Source: Gigaspora rosea (lineage: Eukaryota; Glomeromycota; Glomeromycetes; Diversisporales; Gigasporaceae). From it: a DNA stretch of 64,000 bases. The DNA lies in the NCBI GenBank assembly GCA_003550325.1, contig QKWP01000054.1:518200-582199 (forward strand), written 5' to 3'. This document shows positions 18,657 through 30,299 of the stretch, piece after piece. The translations under genes and the position numbers were made by a program. Positions within the stretch are counted from its first letter, which is position 1. Every line of letters starts with the position of its first letter. A model generated the notes under the pieces. That model saw only the letters and a list, made by a program, of their open reading frames with translations. It had not been told where the DNA came from and did no database searches.

Positions 18657-21600
18657 CTAGATTTGGATATGGAGAATAGAGTTAGTTGAAAAGCTATATT
18701 TTATCCAGTTATGTGACCAGATGTCTGTTTTCCTGAGTGCTAAGCCTAAGGGTGGGCATGTGTTATTGTTATTTTCATGTTGTTGGTCTGGTAAGCCACA
18801 AATGCAGCTGTATGTATATAGTGTTCTATTGTGACGAGAAGTATGTAAATGTTTGGTGGGTGTAGAATGGGGTTGAGGTAGGGCTTGTGTAGATTTCCAA
18901 CGTGCTAAGTTTATGCAGTATGGTTTCCATAGTTGTTCATGAATTCTTTGTGAAATAAGTAGAAGAAGCTTAATAGTAGTGTTGGATGCGTTTTTGTAAG
19001 AAGTATGCTGGGATATAATATTGATAAGAGATTTTGGAATGTAGCCTTGGATTGTGGTATAGAAATTTGTAGTATTAAATGGTGGAGTTCGTGTGGGGGA
19101 GAGGCAGTAGTGGGTTAGGAGGTTGTTACGTATCTGTTGTAGTTCGTAGGGGGATAGGTCAGGTAGGTCAGAAAAGGAGTATTGTGTAATTGTGTTATGG
19201 ATGATATTTGAAATATTATTTGAGTCTGGACAGAGTAGCCAATGAAATCCATGGTCGGTCTGGTTGCATGTGGTACAAGTAGGGTGCGTATTTGAAGAGT
19301 TAGTAGAAAGAAAGTATGAAAGAGTGGGGAGCATTTTTAACAAGCATTTTATGCGAAAAGATTTTTGAGAGCTAAGCTTGAAATTAGTATAGTTGTGAGT
19401 GCGTTTGTGATTGTGGTTCAGGTATAGCCAGGTTGCATTCCAATCTATTTGTTGAGCTATGGGAATGATTTGTTGAATTCTGTGTTGAGAGGACCACATG
19501 GCGATTGTGTGTGCATTGCAGATATTTTTGATAGCACGGCGTGTAGGTTGTTCTATATTATATTTTTTATAGGTGAGGCTAAAGGAGGGGTTGTATATGT
19601 TATAGGGTTGGAATTTTAAAATAGGAGAGAGGTGGTGATTTTTTGCGAGTTCGTCTGCTTTGTTATTAAATGTATCATTGCTATGTGCTTGTACTTTATG
19701 GAATATGATATTTAGAGAAAATGATTTGATGAGATTAAGAAAAGTATGCCAGATGGGCCAGTAGTTATAGGAGTATAGTTTATTGTAGTTCAGTAACTGT
19801 GAGTTTAAAGTGTTGTATTTTGAGATAATGGATAAGGAATCAGTATATATATGTATATTGCTATTTCGGGGGCATGTGCAAATTGCTGATAGTATAGAAA
19901 TCAGTTCTGCTTTGTAAGATGATGGCCAGTTTTGGATTTGTGCAGAGAAGGAATGAGAGATCTGGTTATCAAAAACCTGGATCCATGCAATTCCCATGGT
20001 GCATCTTGGATCAGAAATGTTAACAACAGAACCATCAGTATAGAAGGAAAAGTTTGAAGATGTGGCATTAGATTGTGCTATAGTTTGAAGTTTTGAAGTA
20101 GAGGAAGAGTTTAAAAATATGTCTAGAATAGGGTTACTATGTATTGTGATTTGAGGGGGAGGTGGGATGTTGATAAAATGGCGGGAAGCAATTGAGTATA
20201 ATAGATCTAAATAGTTAGCGTTAAGTTGAAGTTTATTTGCAGATTGAGTATAGATTTTTCTACCAAGAAATTTGGTAGATAATGTAGCTGATATGTCTAG
20301 AGTACATGTGTTTTGGATCCTGTTTGAATTTCGAGAGCATCCCGGACAGGGGGTGCAATGTGCGTCTGGTGTGGGGTATAGGGATGTACGACTAAGGTCG
20401 GTGTGTACTTTCCAATGTGTTATAGAAATTGTATTTGTAAGGTGATTGAAACGTCGGGCTTTCCCAATTATAATTTCTTGGTCTAAGTAAGATATTAACC
20501 ATGGTTTAGATTTGGAATTGAAGTGACCAGTTTGAAAGGAGAGTGAGTTGTTATTGGAGAGATGGAGAGAGGTAGTATTAATTTGGCGAGTAGAAGTATT
20601 GTCTAGAATTTTGTTTTCAAGTATGTGGAACCAGGTTGGCTTTTTGCCCCGTATGAGGTTGTGAATTCTTGGGGAGATGTGTGGCCAAGCTAGAAGTGTA
20701 GTATTGTCGTAGGAAGTGAGTTGTTCAAGGAACATGATGTGTTTAGAACGTAGTTGCCGTTTAAAGGTTAAATATTGGGGTTGGTTATTTAGTAAAGATT
20801 CGAGTGGTGTATAGGGTAGGTTAATAGTAAAGGGGCGTAAGATTTCAGAGTGTGCCGCAATAGAGCATTCTAGATGCTTAAGTAGTAGAATTGTCTTGAA
20901 AGTAGTAGAATATTTGTTAGGACCGTCAATAAGAGGGTTGGGGTGTTGTAGTATGTTAGTGGTAGACCATAGGTTATTTTGTAATTGTTGCAGTCGAATA
21001 TGTGTACTATTGCCAAGAAGGTGTGAGTCATTAAGTCGAAGCAGGAGAGCAGAGAAGTGGTATTGTAATTGTATGTCCCAGATGTTTTTGATTCCGTAAA
21101 TATTGTGGTTTAGCATAGTACTATTAGGTGTGCTTCTTGCTAGTTTTGATTTATGCTTAGCGACAGTAAGGTATTGGGAGAGAATTTTATTGCATGTTGA
21201 ATGTGAAAGGACAGTATTGTGTATGCGGTATTCGAGAATGGGTATAATGACGTTGTTAATAATGTAGCATGCTTGTTTGTCTGTAATTTGTTTAGTATCA
21301 AGAGTATTTATAAGTTGGGTGGCTTCTTGAGTAATTAATTTGGATTGTGTTGTCGATTTGGATAGGATAGAGAACCAACATCCGAGGAACTTAAAAGGTG
21401 TTTTTGGAGTTTGGCATTGAATATTTTGGTGCAAGAAAGAGATGGAAGGTGTGTGGATAGAGTTAGATATAAGAGTAGATTTTTGTGGGTTAACTTTGAT
21501 ATTAGCCATTTGGTAAAATGAGGAAGCTGTGTTCAGGATTTGTTCTAGGTGTGATTGTGATTCTGCAATCCATAAGGTATCATCCATGTACGCAAGAACT

Positions 21601-23102
21601 GGTGTTAATACTTGTGTAGAATCAAAGGATGGTGGAGAGATATTGCGTGTCCAGGATACAGAAGACTGGTAGCCAGTATAGGTGTGGGAGATTTTGCTGA
21701 TAAGGGGATCATAGTAAATGCGCCAAAATAGAGGTGTAATAGTTTCGCCTTGGTCAATCCCGTCTTGGACTTCATATGGAGATGTAAGTCCAAGATTAGT
21801 AATGACTCTATTAGTTCTTGATGTTAAAAGATTGGTGAGAATTGTAGTAAGATGTGGTGGCATATTGAGTCTTTGAAGAGATAGGGTAAATAGGTCTATG
21901 TTAACAGAATCATATGCTTTGCTCATGTCCTGGGATAGGAGCCAGATTTCTTTTTGGTTGCAATTTGCATCTTCAATGAAGTTGTTAAGTATGTGAATAG
22001 GGATATTGGTGCTATTTCCAGGGAGTGCAATATAGTTGTGTGGGTTGAGGATGTTGTAGGATGAAAAAATTGAGTTTAATCGGTTAGTTAAGATTTTTGT
22101 ATATAGTTTTTTGATATGTTCGATTAGACTAATTGGTCTAGTATTATGTAAGTGTCCGTCAAAAGTTGATTTTTTGGAAATAGGAAAGATGCGGCCATCT
22201 TTCCATTGTTTAGGGATAGAGCCTGATACTAAGCATCGGTTTAGTAGTGCTGTGATAGCAGATATAGTTTGTGGCCCAGCGTGTTTTAGCATTTCATAGC
22301 TAATTCCTGAGGGACCGCATGCTTTGTTGTTAGGAAAGTTGTTAATAGTATTAATAACTTCTTCCAGGTGGATAGGTTCCAAGACTGGGTCGTACCATTC
22401 TGACATAACGCTGTGTTTAGGGTTGTATTCTGTTTGCCATTGGGTGAAGAAAATTTGTCGATTGTAAGCATTTTTTCCCGTCCATTGGGAAAAATGTGAC
22501 CGAATATAATTTTTGACTTCCGGGGGGTCAGTAAGAATATTAGTTTGAGTTTTAATATTGTCAAAGTGAACTGGATCAGTATGGCGATTAAGGATACTAT
22601 TAATCATTTTGGTTGGGTGAGTGAGCAATCTTTCGCATCTAGTATTGATAGCTGTTTGGATATGCTGTTTAAGATGGTGGGCGTTTTCAAGGTTTCTGGC
22701 ATTGTATAGAGTCTTCCAGTATGATTTAGTTTGGGTTAGCCAGTTAGATAGGTCAGTTTGGTTAACAGGTGTAGGAGGAATAGAGAATTGGTGTTTGAGA
22801 TTGATGTTCTGAATGTGAGTAAGTATTGTAGAAGGGACATTTTGATTGTGAGTTATGGCGTATTTGGTTTGTTGAATAATATTTCCAATAGTTTTGAGGT
22901 CTTTGTGCAGTTCAGAGGCTTTAGGTGTAAATGTGTGATGAAAATTCCGGACTGTAAATTTCTTGTTAGGAATAGTCTTAAGGGCAGCTGTGATTATGCT
23001 AGATTGAAGTTTGTACCAAGTATGTTTTAATGATTCTGTTGAGTTGGAATGAAGAGGAGTATTGTGATAGGTAATGTTGTTTTGATATTGGGATGAAAAC
23101 TC
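18657..23102 (-). pseudogene. LINE reverse transcriptase / RNase H / zinc-finger part
   Basis: Continuous frame from just after the TAA at 23105-23103 down to 18657 (an alternative in-frame start is TTG at 22628). Counting from 22628, the reverse transcriptase has RPISL, SQDMSKAYDSV (first catalytic Asp), DGIDQGETITPLFW and AYMDDTLWIAES (YMDD, about residue 345). An RNase H domain follows with YTDGS (about 862), KAELISIL, YTDSLSI and NKADELA (about 990), so all four acidic residues are present. A Cys-rich finger, CTTCNQTDHGFHWLLC, lies near 1122. It copies its RNA at the nicked target. It is separated from the endonuclease only by one stop codon. Confidence 0.85.
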
Positions 23103-24563
23103 TTACCATTTCTCTTTGTCCATTAATTTATATTGGAAGATCCTGCGCTTACAGCGTGTTTTATGACGAAGTTTTGAGGATAGTGCAAATGGAAAGCTCC
23201 ATTTGGAGATAAGGATCAGATGGTCGCTATTAGTGGTATCAAGTGGTGAGAGAAGGGAGAAATCTATGAGGAATGGGATTATGGAATCATGTGCCCATAT
23301 GTAATCAATGCGGCTGCTTAGGTTATTGCGTTGCCAGGTATGTTGAGTGTTATTGGTGTGGTCAGCCAAGTCATAATCGTACATACAGTTACTGTGAAGG
23401 TAGGAGAGAAGTTTAGTTTTGGCAGAGGAAGCGTTAGTAAGGAGGGGAGAAGTGTTAAAATCGCCTAGAATTACGGTGTGTAGATTTAAGGAGAATGCTT
23501 GCTGTATCCATAGGGTGATAGTTTCTTGTGATTGGTTGTGGATGTGTTGATTAGTAGAAGAAAGGTAAATAGATATAATTCGAAATTTGAAGTCATGTTT
23601 GAAGAATAGGTCAATTGCAATTGCACCTCCAGGATGTGTGAGTATATTATGGATATGAGGTTTTAAATGATTATTGATCATGATGCCAGTGCCTTCTGCA
23701 GAGTTGTTAAGACAGGACCAGAAGTATGAGAAATGTATATTGTTAAAGAACTTTTTTGGTTTGGATTCAGAAAGATTTGTTTCTGTAATACTGCAAATTT
23801 GAATATTGTTGGATAGACAAAATTCTTCCCAAAGCTGCCTTTTCAGAGGAGAGTTATACCCTTGAACATTATGTGTGGCAATAGTAATATCGAGAGCTAA
23901 AGATGCGTTGTGTGGCTGGGGTGTATTGTATCGGAAGTGGTTGTTATTGGGTGATTTAAGCTCTACATCAGAGTAATATAGTAGATCTTCGAAAGGTGGA
24001 AATATTATATGATCTGGTATAAAATTTTCATATGGAAGATATATGTGTGCTTCTGTGAAAATATGGTCAAATCTGGAATGTGGTTTGATAGAAATTTTTA
24101 TATATTGGTTTGAATAGAACATAGGATAATATTCTTGTATGTAATGCAAGAAGGAACCCACAGTTTGTGGAGAAGGGAGTGTTTGTAGTCTATGGTAATA
24201 AAGGAATTTGTTATAACATGCTTTTGGGTCATATATTTCAAGAAGGTTAAGATTGGGATTAATGTAGTTTCTTTCACTCAAAGAGTTTGTGGGTAGTTCA
24301 ATTTCTTCATCACTGAAGTCTTTTTCAAGTAAAGATTCATCGTAGATTTCTGATATTGGGTAGTTGTTAGAACTGGTAGCAGTTAGTGATAGAGAAGTAT
24401 TAAAGGAGAGTTGTACTTCAGAGGGAGATGAAGATATGGTATCTGAAGTACTATAGTTGTCTTCTGTAGAGGCGCTCGCCGTATACTCGGTTCTCACAGT
24501 TGTGCAAGAAGCTAAAGTCTGCTCTGTACATTGAGTCTGACCGTCATTAATTAGTTCTTCCAC
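23103..24563 (-). pseudogene. LINE N terminus with APE-type endonuclease
   Basis: The first 220 codons are Ser/Thr-rich and acidic with no domain I recognise. The endonuclease then shows, in order, the family residues: THNVQGY (Asn), ITETNL (Glu), GDFN, SRIDYIW and SDH (catalytic Asp-His). It nicks the target DNA. The frame ends MDKEKW then TAA at 23105-23103, and the RT frame continues in register, so this is a single mutation in one long gene. CAA to TAA would do it. The listed start (GTG at 24563) is only the edge of the element; no good ATG is seen. Confidence 0.8.
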
Positions 24564-24564
24564 G

Positions 24565-24585
24565 TTATATAAATATTATATATAT
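24565..24585. repeat. LINE target-site duplication, 5' side
   Basis: Exact 21-base partner of 18452-18472, immediately outside the 5' end of the minus-strand LINE. Confidence 0.8.
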
Positions 24586-24751
24586 TATATAATAAATTAT
24601 ATTTAAATATGCTATTTGACCAATTTGGCCAGTATAGGTTCTTTGACCAGACTGGTCAAATTGGTCAAATTAGTTTGGTTCAATGGTCAAATTGGTCTGG
24701 TCAAGCCAATATTGATTAATATATAGTAAAAATTGATCTATGTATATTATT

Positions 24752-25154
24752 ATATGCTCTGATTTTTGGAATTTATAAAAAAAGCTTATTTTTTTAAAAC
24801 TTTAAAGCTAAATAATTTTTGATATACTGGACCATTTTAAATGATTTTACTACCAAACTGTTCATCTCTTTAAGACAATTCCAATAAGCTAAAAATTTTA
24901 AAAATCCAATCACAGGGTCATAAGAAAATGTGCTATCAAATAGGTAACGCACCTGAAATTGGTTTGACATAGATAGATCAAACCAATTTCAGGTGCATCA
25001 CCTATTTGACAGTGCATTTTCTCATGATCCTGTAATTGGATTTTTATGATTTTAGGCTTGTTGGGATCGTCTCAAAGAGATGAACATTTTGGTTGTAAAA
25101 TTATTTATTTAAAAAAATAAGCTTTTTTTATAAATTCCAAAAATTGGAGCATAT
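24752..25154. mobile_element. Foldback element, about 400 bp
   Basis: Almost the whole segment is an inverted repeat: ATATGCTCTGATTTTTGGAA and its inverse at the ends, TTCATCTCTTTAAGACAATT against TCGTCTCAAAGAGATGAACA further in, and CACCTGAAATTGGTTTGA against TCAAACCAATTTCAGGTG at the centre near 24965. No gene. Confidence 0.75.
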
Positions 25155-25159
25155 GTTCA

Positions 25160-26670
25160 TTATTTTAGGTTACTTATAGTAAATCTGATACTTACTGATT
25201 TTAATTTTACTATATTTATTCAATAATCACATTCTTATAAAATACTTTAAAAGTATAAATAAGTTCACTGGAAAATTGATTTGCACTAGCCAATTAGACA
25301 AATTTTAGACTATGATCTTTATTATACTGAAACATCTATAAAAAAATTAACTGAACAAATATTTTGCTAATTCGATTTTGTATGATTTAGAGTAATATTT
25401 ATTATTTACAGAAATAGCTATCTCAATAAATAATAAACATTACCCTAGATTATACCAAAATCGAATCAGCAAAATATTTATTTAGCTAATTTATTTTAAA
25501 AGATGTTTAGGAATAATGAACAGCTTTAAATAAAAATTTAGTTCGAACAATTGATTTAAATCAACCAATCATATAGAAGTCTTACTATAAATTCCAGAGT
25601 ATTATATAGTACTTAGCACATAGTACTCTGGGTTATACTCTGGGTTAGTGATACCACCGATATTGACTTTTGAAAAAGGCCTATTTCGTCTTTATTAGAA
25701 AAAATTAAAATTTTTTATAAGGAAGAGCAAATAAAATTTATATAGATATGTTCCTTATAATTTCGTCTATTCAAAAAAGTATCAAATAATTTCGTCTTTC
25801 AAGTAAAATAGGTCAAAAACAATTTCGTCTTCAAATTTTAATTTCAGGTTTTAGAACCCGAAATGCTTTCGTCCTCATGTATACTCTGGGTTATGCTTTG
25901 AAGTATGCTCTAATTTATGCTTTAAGTATATTGTAGTATTAAAAGATACTCTGTTAGATTATGCACTATGCTACTCTAGAGCACTCTGTTAACATCCCTA
26001 TTTGTACTCGACTAAAAAAAAATAAATTAAATTAATAAATTAATAAATTAAAAAAAAAACTTAAAAAAAATAAAAAAAAAATAAGGATCCATGTGATCAA
26101 CTTTGATTGGTTGATCACAGAGTACTATGGTAACATTATCCATAAAATAAAACCCATAAGAAAAAATGTTTAAATTGCTTATAAACTAAAAATAAACAAA
26201 TTTAGAAAAAAATTTTTAGGCAAAAAAATTTTTTACTAATTCTTGGCAAACTCTATAAATATTAGCTCTAGTTCCTTGTTTTTAATAAGGTAATGGTATC
26301 TATTCTTAGAAACTTTTTTTTGTTATATCTAAAATTTTTTTAAATATTAATATATTTTTATAAAATTTTATATATAAAATTTATTATCTATTTATTATTT
26401 AATAATATATGAATTGTATCATATTCATATATAAAAAATTTTTTTTCTAATAGGCTTAAAACTTTGTAAAATTTGGTTAAATTTTACTATTGGCTCCTAT
26501 TGTTAGAAATCTAATATAACTATTTTAAAAAATTTAAAATTTTAAAATTATTCTTTATAATATTATTTTTTATGTTTTTTTTCTTTTTTTGTTTTTTTTG
26601 CTGCTCTCTGTTCTTTTTTTGATCTTATTTCTTAAAGTTTTTGTTGTTTAATATTTACTTTATCTTGTTC
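25160..26670. other. AT-rich, no gene
   Basis: I see no coding frame. Three TACTCTGGGTTA-type strings (25620-25650 and 25880-25895) bracket a segment at 25660-25880 with repeated TTTCGTCTT motifs, which could be a small insertion. The stretch 26020-26080 is a simple A/T run. Confidence 0.4.
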
Positions 26671-26679
26671 TTATATAAA

Positions 26680-27028
26680 CTAATTTACAAATTTTGATAT
26701 TAAGTTTTGATCTACTGATTTGTTTTAGATAATTTTGCTACCAAAATGTTCATCTCAATGAGACGATTCTAACAAGCCCAAAATCATTAAAATCTGATTA
26801 TAGAATCCCAAAATCATCATAATTTTGTACTATTTTATTAGTAAATTTTAAATTACTATAATTTACTAATAAAATAATACAAAATCGTGACGATCTTGGA
26901 ATCCTGTGATCAGATTTTAATGATTTTGGGCTTGTTAGAATCGTCTTATTGAGACAAACATTTTGTAGCAAAATTATCCAAAATGGATCAGTAGATCAAA
27001 ACTTATTATCAAATTTGTAAATTAGCTT
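26680..27028. mobile_element. Foldback element, about 350 bp
   Basis: TAATTTACAAATTTTGATA and its inverse bound a near-complete palindrome: GATCTACTGATTTGTTTTAG against CCAAAATGGATCAGTAGATC, and TTCATCTCAATGAGACGATT against AATCGTCTTATTGAGACAAA. It shares the CTCAATGAGACGATTCTAAC-type module with other foldbacks in this window. Confidence 0.75.
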
Positions 27029-27508
27029 ATTTGTTTTTTGTAATTGCTTCAAAAGTTACTAGAGTAGTAAATATGGTTCTATAGATATACAAATAGTTAA
27101 TTTTATACAATATAATATATTCTAACTTATATATTTGTATTTCATATGAATTGTTTGAAAAAATTTGTGTTTTATAGTATGTTGTGACAAAAATAAAAGA
27201 TTTCTAACAATAGAGTCATTTCTAACAATAGGACCTATTACCTTACAATTTTGTAGTTTATGAAAAGAATTACAACTTTTATTATCACAACTTTTGTAAT
27301 TTACTTGTAAAAATTATGACTTGTATAAGAAGTAAAAAATTTTTATAGATATAATAGAAACTTATAAAATTTAAGAAAATCTAAAAAAAATTTTATAGTA
27401 AAATTTTTAAAATAAATCTTTAAATTTTTATTGTTTTAAAATTTTTTTAATAATTTTAAAAAATATATAATAAAGTTTATAAAATATATTTTAAAAAAAG
27501 GGTGGTCT

Positions 27509-28551
27509 GGAGTGTGGCGACATAGTGTAGTTGGATAGTTGTCACCCCCCAAGTAGTTGTAGCAAAGGTACAGAGTTCGAATCCTACTGGAGACAATTTC
27601 AAAGAATTTATCTGTGTTATGGTAACCCGAATTCTGAGCTTGGATTTACAAATTTGTTTCCTAGGTTATACCAACTCGTATTGGAAGCTTTGGCACTGTG
27701 TTATGCACAGAACTAGAGCGCGTAGATCCTGGGGAGCGCAGGTACTATGTTACGCACAGAACTGTAGGACAAAGGGAAACCATACTTGGCAAGTCCCGAG
27801 TAAAGAAGTAGCTGGACTTTCGACGGTACCTAATAGGAATTAAACGGGGACTAACAGGCAGTGGACTGACCGGAAGCGGACTTACAACAAAAAGGGTTTA
27901 TGGTGGGCCCTACCAACTGGACTGCCGGGGTCGTACCAGAGGAAAAAGAAATGTGTTTCAGAATCATGTACCAGGGGGAGAGAGCTCCTGGGTTCGCCAG
28001 GGCTGACCAACCCTTCTGGGTCCTTGGATTGGAAGTAGGAAGGCAACCGGGGAAAAGAAAGCTTCCGAGAGGAAGAAACTGAAAGAAGAATAGGATGGTA
28101 CTGGGGTCAGGTGAACTTTACAAGGGAAGAAGTAGGTAGTGATAGCAATTAGGTAACCACTTCTAACTGCAAGTGTTGGTTTCGGCAAATGCGTACCCTA
28201 CCGAAGTGTAGATGATATAAGGACCGCTCTACCAAGTTTCCCACTGGAATAAACTAGTCCTAAGGGGGACTAGTTAGCATCCGAAACAGTGTTCCAGTAA
28301 TACAAGACGGGCTGACAGGAGGTAGGTGTCAGAGGGTTTAAATAGGCAATGCCAGTATGTGGGTTGCAGGTATGGCAGCTAGTTTAAAACCTTTGGGTGG
28401 CTACTTAAATAGGCAACCAAAAGTTGCAGGTGAGGCTAGTTGTACTCTCGTCAATATACAAATGTCGGATGTCCCTCCATATAGGGCGTTTGGGATCTGA
28501 TTATCTTGAATAAAAAAGCTCTCCTCTGAAGTGAGCGCTTTGACTTGGAAA
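27509..28551 (+). mobile_element. Giant tRNA-headed SINE-like element, copy A (about 1.04 kb)
   Basis: The element is visibly GC-richer than its surroundings. It starts with a tRNA-like head: box A-like ATAGTGTAGTTGG (27522-27534) and box B AGTTCGAATCC (27574-27584). It ends in an A run, and AAAAAAAGGGTGGTCT flanks it on both sides (27493-27508 and about 28552-28567). A tRNA-type promoter, an A tail and a target duplication together mark retroposition by LINE machinery. Body strings shared with copies B and C include AGGGTTTAAATAGGCAAT, GGGTTGCAGGTATGGCAGCT and ACCGAAGTGTAG. No long conserved reading frame exists; frames inside (27531, 27964) differ between copies. The length is about two to five times that of ordinary SINEs. 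Confidence 0.75.
27522..27584 (+). promoter_or_regulatory. RNA polymerase III A and B box pair, SINE copy A
   Basis: ATAGTGTAGTTGG (27522-27534) and AGTTCGAATCC (27574-27584) match tRNA gene internal promoter boxes at roughly tRNA spacing. The rest of the tRNA fold, including the acceptor stem, is not convincing, so this is a tRNA-derived promoter and not a tRNA gene. Confidence 0.6.
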
Positions 28552-28891
28552 AAAAAAAGGGTGGTCTTATCCTAAACCCAGATTTACACTAATAACCTAA
28601 ACCCCAAAAAGGTCTATATTAAGACCCTTCCTTAATTTAATCCTAGACCCATATCTCCGATTTCTGATCCAGATCAGGATCATGTGATCACATGATCAAT
28701 TGGAGAGTACAAATTTTGACTATTTCAGATCCGCCCAACAAAGAATCCCAAAATGTGTACAAAAAACAAAAAAAATATGCAAAACTAATGCTTAAATCGA
28801 TCTTGGTACACTAATTAAAAATGATAGCAATGGAATTTTACCTATAGTGAACTTCACTTTAACACAATAGTCTCTAACATTAATGCCCTAA

Positions 28892-29172
28892 CTAGGGTTC
28901 CGCAATTTGATTTGATCTTCAAATATTTGAATCAAATATTTGATCAAATTCAAATTTGACTATATTTGATTTGATCAAATTCAAATATGGCCAAATTTGA
29001 TTTGATTTGACAAATATTTGATTTATTTGAAAATTGCTATTAAAAATTCAAATTCAAATCAAATTCAAATTCAAATATTTGAATCAAATCAAATTCAAAT
29101 CAGGGTCAATTAGATTTGATCAAATTCAAATTGACCCAATATTTGATTTGATCTGAATTTGAGGAACCCTAG
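28892..29172. mobile_element. 281-bp MITE of the 7379-15632 family
   Basis: Ends CTAGGGTTCCGC and GAGGAACCCTAG are inverted, and CCCTAA flanks the element on both sides (28886-28891 and 29173-29178), a 6-bp target duplication. The interior is a patchwork of AAATTTGA/TCAAATTT motifs in both orientations. End sequence and duplication length match the large element at 7379-15632 (CTAGAGTT ends, ATATAA). Confidence 0.75.
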
Positions 29173-29247
29173 CCCTAACCCTAAATTTTTATCTAATGCA
29201 CATACAAAATCGAGGGGGTTTTTTTATTTAATTGTTTTTTTTAAATA

Positions 29248-29640
29248 ATTTTTAAGTGGTAAATCGCAGATAAAAGGTAAAAAATGATGATCATTTTATA
29301 ATAAATTATGGCGGGCATTTAATAGTAAATTTCTATTGGCGTGCAAATGGGGCTTTTCTACATATAAAAGTATTTTTTTACTAAGCAAACCTTTTATAAT
29401 TTCTAATTAAACTTTGCAGAGCCAACTTTTCTGATTCTAATGATAGTTAAATCATTCAAATCGCGTTAGTATATGACACGATATGAGTATTTATTAATTG
29501 TTTACTATAGGGTTTTTTATTATGATCAGAAATGTACGGCATTCCACTTCTATATAAAGCAATTAGTAAATCTCCACCAATTTTCACTATGAAATTTTGA
29601 CCCTTTAACTGTAGATTACCACTTAAAATTTTTATCTTTT
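29248..29640. mobile_element. Foldback/MITE with TAAGTGGTAA ends
   Basis: TTTTAAGTGGTAAATCGCAG near 29255 is inverted as CTGTAGATTACCACTTAAAA ending near 29635. The core is AT-rich with no gene. Boundaries are approximate. Confidence 0.5.
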
Positions 29641-29922
29641 TTAAATTATTTTTTATTTTTTTTTAATTTAGTTTTTTTTCTTTATGGTTTTTTTTTGGGC
29701 GTTATTTTATGCTGACCCTGTAATTGACCAATCAAAATTGATCACGTTAGTCCATATGTTTTTACTTAAAAAAAACAAAAACATAAAAAAAAATATACAA
29801 AATTTAAAAAAAAAAATACAAAAAAATTAAAAAAAAATACAAAAAATTAAAAAAAAAAAACAAAAAACCTGATTTCTACTATTATGCTACTAACTACTAC
29901 TAACTATTATGCTACAACCGCA

Positions 29923-30259
29923 CCAGGGGTCTAGACACTTTTGCAGTAACGTGATGTGGCATATGAGAATTAACCAATCGAAGAACATAAATTTTGATCA
30001 TCCCGGATCAGTCCAACATCAAAACAAAACACGTGTACAAGAAGAGAAAAAGTGAAAATACTCGAAAACTAGTGTTTAAATCGGCCTTAAAAACCATATA
30101 AAAATGTCTGGAACACAATTTTACAAATATATAGGGACCTTCTAAAGCTATATACACGAACTCTAACCCTAACCTTAACAATAAAGCCAAAAAGTTAATC
30201 TGAAGACGCCATACCACGTGATGGTCATGTTACTGCAAAAGTGTCTAGACTCCTAGTGG
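29923..30259. mobile_element. 337-bp MITE with about 28-bp inverted ends
   Basis: CTAGACACTTTTGCAGTAAC at 29931 and GTTACTGCAAAAGTGTCTAG near 30230 are exact inverses, with partly matching sequence outside (CCAGGGGT and ACTCCTAGTGG). ACGTGATGTGGCAT and ATACCACGTGATGG extend the match inward. No gene; the minus-strand frame at 30008-30217 lies wholly inside it. Confidence 0.7.
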
Positions 30260-30299
30260 GGCCATTATGCTACTACTACGTCCATACTAACTAAACAAT

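Larger units (their letters stand above)
18473..24564 (-). mobile_element. Non-LTR retrotransposon (LINE) with EN, RT and RNase H
   Basis: The element lies on the minus strand between 21-bp target duplications. It ends in an A run (T run 18474-18484 on the plus strand). Its 3' tail carries AATAAA, then CACCTTAA four bases before the A run. Its reading frame fills nearly the whole length. The frame is already open at the 5' junction, with no 5' UTR and no ATG at the edge, so 5' truncation is likely. Both flanks hold GGTCAAATTGGTC-type repeats (18400-18450, 24610-24710), the older repeat it landed in. The domain order fits the RNase H-bearing LINE groups; I do not assign a clade. Confidence 0.85.

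Noticed and set aside
20896-22812. Several plus-strand open frames of 60-90 codons opposite the LINE
   Set aside because: They lie antisense to the RT/RNase H frame, which has all family motifs, and show no family motif themselves.
27515-27597. Genuine tRNA gene at the head of SINE copy A, or at 37490-37564 in copy B
   Set aside because: A and B boxes fit, but acceptor and anticodon stems do not pair well and the sequence is embedded in a retroposed unit.
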